Shown: positions 1-9,776, counted from the stretch's first letter. The stretch: 64,000 nucleotides of DNA from an uncultured Bacteroides sp. (GCA_945965395.1 CAMFND010000018.1:1-64000); one strand, 5' to 3'. Numbers and translations: made by a program. Notes: generated from the sequence alone by a model not told the origin.

Positions 1-24
1 GCATAATCCAGAACGCTTCGAAGA

Positions 25-118
25 ATTCTCTGTTTCACACTGCGGGATTTGTATTTCACAGTGTGAAATATGTATCCCACAGTGTGGTTTTTGTATCCCA
101 CACTGTGAAACAGAGAAT
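25..118. repeat. 94-bp palindromic array, copy A: four 21-bp units with 15-bp perfect terminal inverted repeats
   Basis: Units read directly at 33, 54, 75 and 96: TTTCACACTGCGGGATTTGTA / TTTCACAGTGTGAAATATGTA / TCCCACAGTGTGGTTTTTGTA / TCCCACACTGTGAAACAGAGA. The ends ATTCTCTGTTTCACA and TGTGAAACAGAGAAT are reverse complements. Confidence 0.9.
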
Positions 119-183
119 ACGATTAAGCATTTACCAGTTTATTTCTCTGTGTTTCAAACAATTTACCTATCGGAATCGTAAAA

Positions 184-1587
184 TTAGTTCTGTACCAGAT
201 TCTGCATCTTGCGAAGTATCTTCGGGAACTGCCAGAAAAAGAGCAATGTACAACAGATGGCGGCCGTAGCATCCGAAACTGCTTCGGCCATAAATACGCC
301 TTCCACGCCACAGAAGCGAGGCAGAACCAGAGCAAGAGGCACCAGCAAAATAAGCTTACGCAGCAAAGCTATAAAAATAGAAATCCGTGCCTGACCAAGG
401 GCTACAAACATATTCTGGCAGGCGCGCTGCAAACCAAAGATTGTCATTCCAGCCAAAAAGAGCGGCAGCACATGCTCTACGGTGGCTATCAACTCCGGAT
501 CGCTCGTAAATGCCGAAGCGACTACTGTAGGGAAACAAATCATCAGCAACATCAGGACAAAATTGAAAGAGAACATTACCGTCAGTACAATACGGAAACA
601 GTCTTTCACCCGCTGCCGGTCACCATGTCCGTAGTTGTAGCTGGCCACTGGCACAAAACCTTGGGCAAATCCTGTAAGTGGCACACTGACCAGCTGCATG
701 GCACTCTGTAAAATAGCCAGGGCTCCTACGTATATATCGCCAAATTTCTCCAGACTGCCGTTCAACACAAATCCTACCAGACTCTCTGTACTGGCCATAA
801 TGAAGGGAGATACCCCCAAAGCCAACATCCCCCCGACGATACGGCGGTCAAATTTCAGGTAACATTTTTGCAAACGCAAGGAGGCACGGTCGGAACATAG
901 AAAGCCCAACACCCACCAGGCACTGCATACCTGCGAAAGAATAGTGGCCAGTGCCGCTCCTTTTACGCCCATATCGAACCAGAAAATAAAAATCGGATCG
1001 AGCACAATATTCAGCAAGGCCCCAATCAAGACGGAATACATCGCAATGTTTGGGCGCCCCTGTGAATTGATGAACGCATTGAGTCCGGTAGAGATTTCCA
1101 CAAACAAGGTACCCAGCAAGTACACGGAAAGATAATCTTCTGCATAGGGGAGTGTAACGGCAGATGCTCCCGCAAACCGAAGGATAGGCTCCATAAACAA
1201 ATAGGATACCAGCGAAGTCAGCAGGGTAAACAGAATCAGCAGCATGAAACCGTTGCCTAAGAATTTCCCCGCACGCACCCGGTCACCTTGTCCTAGTGCC
1301 ATGGCAGCCAGCGGCGCACCTCCGGCCCCCACAATAGCCGAAAAAGAAGAAATCAGAATTACAATGGAAGTGGTCACTCCTACTCCCGCCAATGCATTTG
1401 TCCCTATTTCCGGTATATGACCGATATAAATACGGTCTACTATATTATATAGGAGATTGACGAACTGCGCGGCCACTGCCGGTAAAGCCATTTTGAAAAT
1501 GAGAGGAAGCATCCGCTCCGTTCCCAGGCGTTCTTCGTACTGATTGTTCATTCTTGCTGCCATAGGTATTCTACAAAACGGTTGCAA
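184..1587 (-). CDS. MATE family efflux transporter
   Basis: 467-aa ORF with many hydrophobic segments; MATE-like N-terminus (LPLIFKMALPAVAAQFVNLLYNIVDRIYIGHIPEIGTNALAGVGV). Confidence 0.9.
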   Translation of the reverse strand: MQPFCRIPMAARMNNQYEERLGTERMLPLIFKMALPAVAAQFVNLLYNIVDRIYIGHIPEIGTNALAGVGVTTSIVILISSFSAIVGAGGAPLAAMALGQGDRVRAGKFLGNGFMLLILFTLLTSLVSYLFMEPILRFAGASAVTLPYAEDYLSVYLLGTLFVEISTGLNAFINSQGRPNIAMYSVLIGALLNIVLDPIFIFWFDMGVKGAALATILSQVCSAWWVLGFLCSDRASLRLQKCYLKFDRRIVGGMLALGVSPFIMASTESLVGFVLNGSLEKFGDIYVGALAILQSAMQLVSVPLTGFAQGFVPVASYNYGHGDRQRVKDCFRIVLTVMFSFNFVLMLLMICFPTVVASAFTSDPELIATVEHVLPLFLAGMTIFGLQRACQNMFVALGQARISIFIALLRKLILLVPLALVLPRFCGVEGVFMAEAVSDATAAICCTLLFFWQFPKILRKMQNLVQN

Positions 1588-1727
1588 AGTTACGAGTTTT
1601 TCGGGAGAGAAAGGGGAAAATGTAATTGAAAAGAAATAACCCTGCCTCCGGATTTGATTTACATCAACAAATTGGCCTTTTATAAGAAAAATATGCTATA
1701 AAACATGTTTTGTAAAGAAAAAAGGTC

Positions 1728-1736
1728 TATATTTGC
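1728..1736 (+). promoter_or_regulatory. Bacteroidales-type -7 box (TATATTTGC) upstream of a short transcription unit
   Basis: Matches TAnnTTTG, with an upstream TTTG at 1709-1712. Confidence 0.5.
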
Positions 1737-1870
1737 AGTGTAAAAAGAAAGGCTAAAAGAAAAGCCAATAAAAAGTTTTCAAGGTAAATAAGGTAACAAG
1801 TACAACGGCCGGCTGGGAAGTCCGCTAAGAAGATTAAATTAAACTAACTAAAAAAGAAAGGGTAACAATT

Positions 1871-1963
1871 ATGAAAAAGGTAAAAAACATTTTCCACAAG
1901 ATTGCAAATGCAGATCCAATGATCTGGGGTTATGTAATGCTGAATGACGAAAGACGCAAATAA
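1871..1963 (+). CDS. Putative small protein, 30 aa (MKKVKNIFHKIANADPMIWGYVMLNDERRK)
   Basis: ATG with an upstream purine-rich stretch (aagaaagggtaacaatt), a promoter-like box about 135 bp upstream and a strong terminator about 80 bp downstream. Absent from the ORF track because it is short. Confidence 0.5.
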   Translation: MKKVKNIFHKIANADPMIWGYVMLNDERRK

Positions 1964-2041
1964 AACTGCGACGCTGACAAGTTCAGCATTTTAAAGACGA
2001 ATCTGATAAATGCCGAAAGGCTTCTCGTAAATATTCTGACG

Positions 2042-2073
2042 AAAAAGCGGTTAGACTTCTAACCGCTTTTTTT
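2042..2073 (+). terminator. Rho-independent terminator of the small-ORF transcript
   Basis: AAAAAGCGGTTAGA / TCTAACCGCTTTTTTT hairpin with T-run. Confidence 0.85.
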
Positions 2074-2122
2074 ATTTCCCATTTGTCTGTATCTTTGCAT
2101 GAATCTCTAAACACAATGACAG

Positions 2123-4123
2123 ATGACTCCTACCCTGATAGATACCGACAACCCCGAATTTCAGAATGCACTGAAACTCATCCAATATACCCGCCAATCG
2201 GTCTTTCTGACCGGAAAAGCGGGAACGGGTAAGTCTACATTTCTGAAATACGTTTGCCAGCATACCAAAAAGAAATATGTGGTACTGGCTCCTACGGGTA
2301 TTGCGGCTATCAATGCAGGTGGAAGTACCCTGCACAGTTTTTTCAAGCTTCCGTTTCATCCGCTCCTGCCCGATGACCCGAAGTTTCAGGGGAGGAAACT
2401 GAAAGATTTTCTGAAATATTCTTCCGACCACCGGAAACTCATTCAGAACATCGAGCTCATCATCATTGATGAAATTTCCATGGTGCGGGCCGACATCATC
2501 GACTTTATCGACAAGGTGCTTCGCACATACTCTCATAACTTACGTGAACCGTTTGGTGGAAAACAACTGCTGTTAGTGGGCGACGTATTCCAACTGGAGC
2601 CGGTAGTAAAAAGCGATGAACGGGAGATTCTGAACCGTTTTTATCCGAATCCGTATTTCTTCTCAGCTAAAGTGTTCCAGGAGATGGAACTGGTATCCAT
2701 CGAACTTACCAAGGTATACCGGCAAACAGACCAGGTATTCGTCAGCGTGCTCGACCATATCCGGACTAATACTGCCGGAAATGCGGATTTACAACTATTG
2801 AACACCCGGTATACGCCGACACCACCTTGCCCGGAAGAGAATGATTTGTACATTACGCTGGCCACCCGGAGGGACAATGTAGATTATATCAACGAAAAGA
2901 AACTCAACGAACTGCCAGGCGAACCGGTCACATTGAAAGGAGAAATACATGGTGAATTTCCGGAAAGCAGCCTTCCTACCCTGATGGAACTGGTCATCAA
3001 GCCGGGAGCACAGGTGATTTTCATCAAGAACGACCAGGAAAAACGCTGGGTGAACGGTACCATCGGTACGGTTTCAGGCCTTTCGGAAGACGGTACCATC
3101 TATGTAATAACGGAAGACGGGAGTGAATTCGATGTACACAAGGAAAGCTGGAGCAACATCCGCTACCGATATAACGAGACGGAAAAGAAAATAGAAGAAG
3201 AGGAATTAGGCACATTTACACAATACCCCATCCGGCTGGCCTGGGCCATCACCGTACACAAGAGTCAGGGACTGACTTTCAACCGGGTAGTTATCGACTT
3301 TACGGGAGGAGTTTTTGCCGGAGGACAGGCTTATGTAGCCCTGAGCCGCTGCACCTCATTGGACGGCATCCAGTTGAAGCGGCGAATTTCGCACGCAGAT
3401 GTGTTTGTCCGACCGGAAATTGTCAGCTTTGCCCAGCGCTTCAATGACAACCAGACATTTGAGAGGGCCATGAAGCAGGCACAGGCAGACATTCAATACG
3501 TAGCCTCTGTAAAAGCTTTCGACAAAGGCAATTTCGCCGAATTCTTAGAAGCTTTCTTTAAGGCTATCCACAGCCGATATGACATTGAAAAACCGTTGAT
3601 ACAGCGTTTTATCCGCCGGAAATTAGGCATCATCAACCGGTTAAAGGAAGAAAACCGATTGCTGAAGGAGCAAATGCAACAACAGCGGCAGAATTTGCAG
3701 AAGTACGCCCGGGAATATTACCTGATGGGAAACGAATGCATCACTAAGGCACACGACCCGAGGGCGGCACAGGCCAACTATGACAAGGCTCTGGAGCTGT
3801 ATCCTGAGTATGTGGATGCCTGGGTACGAAAAGGAGTGACATTCTTTGATGAAAGCCGAATGGAAGAAGCTGAAGAATGCCTGAATCGTGCCGTACAACT
3901 ACGGCCACAGGACTTCAAGGCAGTATACAACCGAGGAAAACTTCGCCTGCTGACCGGAAAAACAGAAGAAGCGCTTTCCGATTTGGACAAGGCTACCAGC
4001 CTGAAACCGCAGCATGCCGGTGCTCATGAATATTTTGCTGAAGCACTCGAAAAAAGCGGAAAAGAAATAGAAGCTGCCATTCACTATCGAATTGCAGAAG
4101 AACTACGAAAGAAAAAGAAATAA
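2123..4123 (+). CDS. Pif1/RecD-like SF1B helicase with C-terminal coiled coil and TPR repeats
   Basis: Walker A GKAGTGKST, IIDEISMV, C-terminal ITVHKSQGLTFNRVVIDF and YVALSRC motifs, followed by TPR-like repeats. Confidence 0.85.
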   Translation: MTPTLIDTDNPEFQNALKLIQYTRQSVFLTGKAGTGKSTFLKYVCQHTKKKYVVLAPTGIAAINAGGSTLHSFFKLPFHPLLPDDPKFQGRKLKDFLKYSSDHRKLIQNIELIIIDEISMVRADIIDFIDKVLRTYSHNLREPFGGKQLLLVGDVFQLEPVVKSDEREILNRFYPNPYFFSAKVFQEMELVSIELTKVYRQTDQVFVSVLDHIRTNTAGNADLQLLNTRYTPTPPCPEENDLYITLATRRDNVDYINEKKLNELPGEPVTLKGEIHGEFPESSLPTLMELVIKPGAQVIFIKNDQEKRWVNGTIGTVSGLSEDGTIYVITEDGSEFDVHKESWSNIRYRYNETEKKIEEEELGTFTQYPIRLAWAITVHKSQGLTFNRVVIDFTGGVFAGGQAYVALSRCTSLDGIQLKRRISHADVFVRPEIVSFAQRFNDNQTFERAMKQAQADIQYVASVKAFDKGNFAEFLEAFFKAIHSRYDIEKPLIQRFIRRKLGIINRLKEENRLLKEQMQQQRQNLQKYAREYYLMGNECITKAHDPRAAQANYDKALELYPEYVDAWVRKGVTFFDESRMEEAEECLNRAVQLRPQDFKAVYNRGKLRLLTGKTEEALSDLDKATSLKPQHAGAHEYFAEALEKSGKEIEAAIHYRIAEELRKKKK

Positions 4124-4172
4124 TTTTCTTATTTTTGCGTTCATACGAAGTCAAATCTTCGTAGATAACGCC

Positions 4173-4784
4173 ATGTTACTTAAATTATATTCTAAAAACA
4201 ACCGACCGGAAGACCTGCAACGCATAGTAGACACTCTGAACGATGGGGGCATCATTATCTACCCCACAGATACGGTATACGCATTGGGCTGTCATGCGCT
4301 GAAGGAACGCCCTATTGAGCGTATCTGCAAACTGAAAAATATCGATCCGCGCAAGAATAATTTATCCATCATCTGTTACGACCTGAGTAACATCAGCGAA
4401 TATGCTCGCGTGAGCAATGCCACTTTCAAACTGATGAAACACAATCTGCCCGGTCCGTTTACCTTTATCCTGAATGCGGACAACCGTCTGCCTAAGATTT
4501 TCCGCAACCGAAAGGAAGTGGGTATCCGTGTACCCGACAATGCCATCATCCGTGAAATCTGCCGGTTGCTCGATGCACCGATTCTGACGACCACTCTGCC
4601 ATTAGAGGAAGGAGAAGACATTGAATACATCACTGAACCGGAGCTGATTGACGAAAAATTTGGAGAGAAAGTAGACCTTATTATCGATGGAGGTACAGGA
4701 GGTATTGAACCTTCTACCGTCATAAATTGTTGTGATGATGTACCTGAAATTATCCGACAAGGCAAGGGGATATTAAATGAATGA
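4173..4784 (+). CDS. L-threonylcarbamoyladenylate synthase-like protein (Sua5/YciO/YrdC)
   Basis: GGIIIYPTDTVYALGCHA and PGPFTFIL motifs. Start placed at the internal Met (MLLKLYSKNN). Confidence 0.85.
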   Translation: MLLKLYSKNNRPEDLQRIVDTLNDGGIIIYPTDTVYALGCHALKERPIERICKLKNIDPRKNNLSIICYDLSNISEYARVSNATFKLMKHNLPGPFTFILNADNRLPKIFRNRKEVGIRVPDNAIIREICRLLDAPILTTTLPLEEGEDIEYITEPELIDEKFGEKVDLIIDGGTGGIEPSTVINCCDDVPEIIRQGKGILNE

Positions 4785-4815
4785 TTAACTATAAAAAATT
4801 TAATTCACATTACAC

Positions 4816-5682
4816 ATGTTACTTACATTATTACAAGCTACAGCACAAGCAAGCAATACTGCTTCAAAAATTAACGTAGAACAGCTGCTGGACAGACTGC
4901 TCAACTGGGGAATCGAAGTAGGAAAAGACCTTCTGGCCGCTATCATCATTTACGTCGTTGGTCGGTTTATCATCAAGCAAATCAGTCGACTGGTCAGCAA
5001 GTTACTGGAAAAAAGAAAACTGGAAATCAGCGTACAGACTTTCTTAAAAAGTCTGCTCAGCATACTTCTGAACCTGATCTTAGCATTTGCCATCATCAGC
5101 AAACTAGGAGTGGAAACCACCAGCTTTGCTGCAATCTTAGCTTCTGCCGGTGTGGCAATCGGTATGGCATTATCCGGAAACTTGTCTAACTTTGCCGGAG
5201 GATTAATCATCCTGGTATTCAAGCCTTTCAAAATAGGAGACTACATCGACGGACAGGGTGCCAGCGGAACCGTAAAAGAGATTCAGATTTTCCACACCAT
5301 TCTAGCTACGGTAGACAACCGAATTATTTACGTACCGAACGGTGCTCTGAGTAGCAATGCCATCACCAATTACAGCAAACAAGACATGCGCCGCGCTGAA
5401 TGGGTATTCGGTGTAGAATACGGAGAAGATTATGAAAAAGTAAAAGCTGTACTGGAGCGAATCATTGCGGCCGATGAACGAATCCTCACTACTCCAGCTC
5501 CTTTTATCGGATTGGGAGCTTTATCTGCCAGTAGTGTAGATATTAAGGTACGTGTATGGACCAAGACTGAAAACTACTGGGATGTGTATTTTGACATGAA
5601 CAAAATCGTATACGACACATTCAACAAAGAAGGCATCGGATTCCCGTTCCCGCAACTGACCGTACACCAAGCAAAAGACTGA
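4816..5682 (+). CDS. Mechanosensitive ion channel, MscS family
   Basis: ASAGVAIGMALSGNLSNFAGGLIILVFKPFKIGDYI is the MscS pore/beta-domain signature. Confidence 0.92.
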   Translation: MLLTLLQATAQASNTASKINVEQLLDRLLNWGIEVGKDLLAAIIIYVVGRFIIKQISRLVSKLLEKRKLEISVQTFLKSLLSILLNLILAFAIISKLGVETTSFAAILASAGVAIGMALSGNLSNFAGGLIILVFKPFKIGDYIDGQGASGTVKEIQIFHTILATVDNRIIYVPNGALSSNAITNYSKQDMRRAEWVFGVEYGEDYEKVKAVLERIIAADERILTTPAPFIGLGALSASSVDIKVRVWTKTENYWDVYFDMNKIVYDTFNKEGIGFPFPQLTVHQAKD

Positions 5683-5701
5683 TAAGCATATATCATTCCA
5701 T

Positions 5702-5745
5702 AAAAAAACTTCCACCAAGGGAAAATCCTTTAGTGGAAGTTTTTT
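5702..5745. terminator. Bidirectional terminator between convergent genes
   Basis: AAAAAACTTCCAC...GTGGAAGTTTTTT hairpin. Confidence 0.8.
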
Positions 5746-5765
5746 ATATCTGTCAAAAAGATGAC

Positions 5766-6956
5766 TCATTTACGGTCTGCTTTCAAACGGTCGGCCATTA
5801 CCTTAGCCAATTCCTTAGCCTGTGCATAATTGTCGGCCTTCATGCTCTGCTTCATTTCTACCGGGTTACCTACTACTTCAAATTTCAGTTTTTCAGTAAA
5901 CTCACCCAATTTCTTCACTGCTGCACTGGCCCAGGTGAACGAACCGAAGTAACCAAACAGACGGTTCTTCATTTCACGAGCGGCTACCTTGCTCAACAGA
6001 GATTCCATTTCAGGATACAAATGCATGTTATAAGTAGTACAGCCTGCTATCAAAGCTTTATACTTAAAGATGTCGGCCAGGATATAAGAATGATGCGTAT
6101 GAGAAACATTGTGCAGAATGATATTCTTGATGCCCTGTGCACTCAATTCTTCTGCAATAGCTTCAGCCAGCTCTTCTGTATTACCATACATGGTTCCATA
6201 CACAATCACTACACCTTCTTCACCTTCATAGCGGCTCAGCTTGTCATACATATCTACCACTTGCGGAATGCATTCTTCCCATACCGGTCCATGAGTCGGA
6301 CAGATTGTCTTGATAGGCAGTCCTCCACATTTCTGTAAAGCTTTCTGTACCGGATTACCGAACTTACCTACGATATTAGCATAGTAGCGGCGCATTTCAT
6401 TCCAATAAATATCAGTATTGATGTTACGGTCGATGCATCCTCCGTTCAATGCTCCGAAACAGCCGAAAGCATCTCCAGAGAACAGGATACCTTCTGTTTC
6501 ATCAAAAGTTACCATTGTTTCCGGCCAGTGTACCATGGGCACCAGATAGAAGCGAAGGCTATGATGTCCCAGTTTCAGGAAATCTCCATCACCTACTACA
6601 TAACGTTCACCTGTTACTCCATAATATCCTTCTACCATTTCGAAAGTCTTCTTGTTACCTACCAATACGATTTCAGGATAGTATTTCTTAATCAAAGCAA
6701 TTGAACCAGAATGGTCAGGCTCCATGTGATTTATAATCAAATAATTGATTTTACGGTCTCCGATAACACTGCGTATCTTTTTAATATATACTTCAAAGAA
6801 AGCCACATCTACCGTATCGACCAATGCGACCATATCGTCATCGGCAATCAGGTAAGAGTTATAAGACACGCCATAAGGAAGTGGCCACAAATTTTCAAAC
6901 AAAGCTTTTGTACGGTCGTTCACACCGACATAATGAACTTTACCTTTAATTTCCAT
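5766..6956 (-). CDS. FprA-family A-type flavoprotein (flavodiiron protein)
   Basis: Metallo-beta-lactamase domain (NHMEPDHSGS, FSGDAFG) plus a flavodoxin domain (VVIVYGTMYGNTEELAEAIAEEL). Confidence 0.92.
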   Translation of the reverse strand: MEIKGKVHYVGVNDRTKALFENLWPLPYGVSYNSYLIADDDMVALVDTVDVAFFEVYIKKIRSVIGDRKINYLIINHMEPDHSGSIALIKKYYPEIVLVGNKKTFEMVEGYYGVTGERYVVGDGDFLKLGHHSLRFYLVPMVHWPETMVTFDETEGILFSGDAFGCFGALNGGCIDRNINTDIYWNEMRRYYANIVGKFGNPVQKALQKCGGLPIKTICPTHGPVWEECIPQVVDMYDKLSRYEGEEGVVIVYGTMYGNTEELAEAIAEELSAQGIKNIILHNVSHTHHSYILADIFKYKALIAGCTTYNMHLYPEMESLLSKVAAREMKNRLFGYFGSFTWASAAVKKLGEFTEKLKFEVVGNPVEMKQSMKADNYAQAKELAKVMADRLKADRK

Positions 6957-6985
6957 TGAATCCTAACTAATTTAAAAATTTGATA

Positions 6986-7951
6986 TTATATTGTTTCCTT
7001 TTTTACTTCTTCATAGAATTTTCCCTGCCAGGTATCTCTTTCCTGAAGGCGACGCTGCATACGAACGGCAAATTCGTAATTTTTAATGCCCCAGTCTGGA
7101 GCTATCAGCAATTCCTTGGGAGACTGCGAAACGAAACGTTCCAGCACAAGATCCGGACGTACACGCTCGAGATAATCTATCACAAGATCAATGTATTCAT
7201 CTACCTCGTACAAATGAAAATCTTCAGGACACAGCTCATATTCATGTGCCATCCGAGTACCGCGCACCAGCTGCAACTGATGCATTTTCAGCGTTGTCAA
7301 AGGAAGTTCAGACACCTGTCGCGCCTGACGGATGATAGCTTCATGATTTTCTCCCGGAAGTCCTAAAATCACATGACCTCCCACACGTATCCCTCTTTCT
7401 GCTGTACGTTTTACGGCATCCACCGTACATTCAAAAGTATGTCCCCGATTTATTCGTTGCAAAGTATGATTATCCGTACTCTCAATACCATATTCCACTA
7501 AAAGAAAGGTTCGCCGATTCAACTCTTCCAGATAATCCAGCAATTCTTCGGGCATGCAATCGGGACGCGTACCTATAACAAGTCCGACAACTCCTTCTAC
7601 CCGTAATGCCTCTTCATACATCCGACGCAGCTTGTCCAGCTCTGCATACGTATTTGTATAGGCTTGAAAATATGCCAGAAACTTCATTTCCGGATATTTT
7701 CTGGCGAAAAACTCTTTTCCTTCCTCCAACTGCTGTGTAACAGACTTGTCTGTCCGACAATAAGCAGGATTAAAGGTCTGGTTATTGCAATAGGTACATC
7801 CTCCATATCCTTTTACACCATCTCTGTTTGGGCAAGTAAATCCCACATTCAATGAGATTTTTTGTACCTTAAAAGGAAAATGAAGGGCCAAAAACCGGGC
7901 AAAATCATTGTATCGTGTACGTTCTCCCATGAGTTTACAAATTCCCCACAA
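6986..7951 (-). CDS. TIGR01212-type radical SAM protein (YhcC-like)
   Basis: TCPNRDGVKGYGGCTYCNN cluster-binding motif; HVILGLPGE. Confidence 0.88.
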   Translation of the reverse strand: MWGICKLMGERTRYNDFARFLALHFPFKVQKISLNVGFTCPNRDGVKGYGGCTYCNNQTFNPAYCRTDKSVTQQLEEGKEFFARKYPEMKFLAYFQAYTNTYAELDKLRRMYEEALRVEGVVGLVIGTRPDCMPEELLDYLEELNRRTFLLVEYGIESTDNHTLQRINRGHTFECTVDAVKRTAERGIRVGGHVILGLPGENHEAIIRQARQVSELPLTTLKMHQLQLVRGTRMAHEYELCPEDFHLYEVDEYIDLVIDYLERVRPDLVLERFVSQSPKELLIAPDWGIKNYEFAVRMQRRLQERDTWQGKFYEEVKKETI

Positions 7952-8030
7952 AGATAAGGATTTTCAGTTACTTTTCCCAGTCTTTATCCATACAAGAAAT
8001 GTAAAAACATACATGAAAACAAAGAGACAC

Positions 8031-8067
8031 AAAAAAGGCTGCTACAGTATTTACCTGCAACAGCCTT
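8031..8067 (-). terminator. Terminator downstream of the ompA-like gene
   Basis: AAGGCTG...CAGCCTT hairpin followed by TTTTTT when read on the minus strand. Confidence 0.7.
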
Positions 8068-8095
8068 CAGACTACATTATTTCAATAAAAAAGAA

Positions 8096-9247
8096 TTATT
8101 CTGATTCACTCAAAGTAGCAATACTTACACGGTTCCAGTCCGGTTCCGAGAACATAGCTCCTACGCCCTGACCTTCAGCTGTGATACGTGAAGCATTAAT
8201 TTTATATTTACTTACCAACATATTCTTTACAGCTTCCGCACGCTGCTTAGCGACACGTGCATTTACCTCAGCACTACCTTCCGGAGAAGCGTATCCCTTG
8301 ATAGCTACTGTACTCTTCGGATTATTCTTCATATAAGTTGCAATACGCTCAACATTCGGAATCTGGTCAGCGCTGATTGTGGTCTTTCCCTGACGGAACG
8401 TAACAACTGACTCCAATGACTTGGAATGTGTATTCTGAATAATAGTTTCTACCTGTTTAGGTGCATTACGCAAATCTGTCAGTTCTTTTTCCAAACGTGC
8501 ATTTTCTGCATCCTTTGCCCCTAAAGCTTCATCTTTACGGGCATTTTCTGCACGCAAGGCATTAATCGTTTCATTCAGAGAGTTCACCTCAGCCTGGTTG
8601 TATGGCTTCTGAATAGTCATATAGTGCTTTCCGTTGCTGCTTGCGAAACGATAAGTTACTCCAGCCAAAATTTCAATCTTCGACTTGTTTACGTTCAGTT
8701 GTTGTGCACGGTCGCCATCCATTCTGTAAACAATAGCCGGACGTACATTTACAGCCCATGCTTTTTCCTCACCCAGGTTGAAGTTAAAGCTGGCACCAAA
8801 ACGGCTTACCATATAAGAACGGTCAGTACCCATACTTGAGTTCACAAAATCATGCCCCCAGCCAAATCCAGCGATACCTTCTACTTCAAATAATCTGGGT
8901 TCACCATTATATCCCCCAAAAAGATTATTCAAGTTAATCTTACCCAATACGCCTAAATTCAAATCGTCAAAAGCTGTTTTGCTGAAAGACGTATTGATAC
9001 CTGTCAATCCTTCGAAAGAAACACCTAACACCGGAGTAATCTGTTTTCCTAATTCAATACCAGTTTCAGCACGCATATTAGGCCAAAATGCAGAATGAGC
9101 TGTAGGAGTAGTCACTCCACCTTTCACACCCACATACCAATTATCCCAAAAACGAGTTCCTTCATACGCTTTTTGTGCACTCACAGAAAGAGAAGATACA
9201 GCTAATGCTGCTACTAAAAAACTTACCTTTTTCATTTTTTCATTCAA
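8096..9247 (-). CDS. OmpA-family outer membrane protein
   Basis: Signal peptide, barrel-like N-terminus, coiled coil, and OmpA C-terminal motif (YMKNNPKSTVAIKGYASPEGSAEVNARVAKQRAEAVKNML). Confidence 0.92.
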   Translation of the reverse strand: MNEKMKKVSFLVAALAVSSLSVSAQKAYEGTRFWDNWYVGVKGGVTTPTAHSAFWPNMRAETGIELGKQITPVLGVSFEGLTGINTSFSKTAFDDLNLGVLGKINLNNLFGGYNGEPRLFEVEGIAGFGWGHDFVNSSMGTDRSYMVSRFGASFNFNLGEEKAWAVNVRPAIVYRMDGDRAQQLNVNKSKIEILAGVTYRFASSNGKHYMTIQKPYNQAEVNSLNETINALRAENARKDEALGAKDAENARLEKELTDLRNAPKQVETIIQNTHSKSLESVVTFRQGKTTISADQIPNVERIATYMKNNPKSTVAIKGYASPEGSAEVNARVAKQRAEAVKNMLVSKYKINASRITAEGQGVGAMFSEPDWNRVSIATLSESE

Positions 9248-9442
9248 AAACTTTAATACCTAATTACTTTTATCAATCTCGATGACTTAATAACCATGAT
9301 ATCGAATATTTTGTTTTTGAAACGACAAAAGTTAACATCCATTAAGAAGTCAACGATAGCATCAGATAAACAATAAACAGCTGATTATAAGAAGGTAAGA
9401 AAGAATATTTCTACTTGAAAGAGAAAATGAAAAGAAGAAACA

Positions 9443-9476
9443 AAAAAGGTGTCCCGATTACTCAGAACACCTTTTT
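9443..9476. terminator. Terminator adjacent to tRNA-Gln
   Basis: AAAAAGGTGT...ACACCTTTTT hairpin. Confidence 0.7.
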
Positions 9477-9479
9477 CTG

Positions 9480-9550
9480 TTGGGCTACTCGGACTCGAAC
9501 CAAGAAAAACAGGACCAGAATCTGTTGTGTTACCATTACACCATAGCCCA
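9480..9550 (-). tRNA. tRNA-Gln (anticodon CTG)
   Basis: Minus strand TGGGCTATGGTGTAATGGTAACACAACAGATTCTGGTCCTGT...GGTTCGAGTCCGAGTAGCCCA: 7-bp acceptor stem, T-loop GGTTCGAGTCC, loop TTCTGGT. CCA is not encoded. Confidence 0.88.
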
Positions 9551-9711
9551 AAATCAGAGAACGATTGTCATCTTTTTGTTTTGACGGTGCAAAGGTACAA
9601 CATTTTTGGAACATACAAAGCATTTCGGCATTTTTTTCTTCCCAAAAACATATTTTTTTTCTTTTTTCAGGTTCTTTCAAGTAAAAATTTTCGGATATAC
9701 AGAAAACCAAG

Positions 9712-9720
9712 TATATTTGC
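9712..9720 (+). promoter_or_regulatory. -7 box (TATATTTGC) upstream of rsfS-ftsH-cdsA
   Basis: TAnnTTTG match about 57 bp upstream of the rsfS start. Confidence 0.5.
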
Positions 9721-9776
9721 CCTATGTTATATATAGAACTTTATTTTCAATTTTAAAAATAGGAATAATCAAAAGA

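Noticed and set aside
54-68. TTTCACAGTGTGAAA as a possible parS or regulator operator
   Set aside because: Core differs from the parS CACGTG, and it is one unit of the 21-bp array, so treated as part of that element.
25-118. Possible CRISPR array
   Set aside because: Units abut at 21 bp with no variable spacers, internal palindromes, only four units and no cas genes.
63-269. 68-aa ORF starting inside array A
   Set aside because: Its N-terminus is just a translation of the repeat and the rest runs antisense into MATE.
5733-6338. 201-aa + strand ORF opposite the flavodiiron gene
   Set aside because: Fully antisense to a clear FprA-family CDS and runs over its terminator; no family resemblance.
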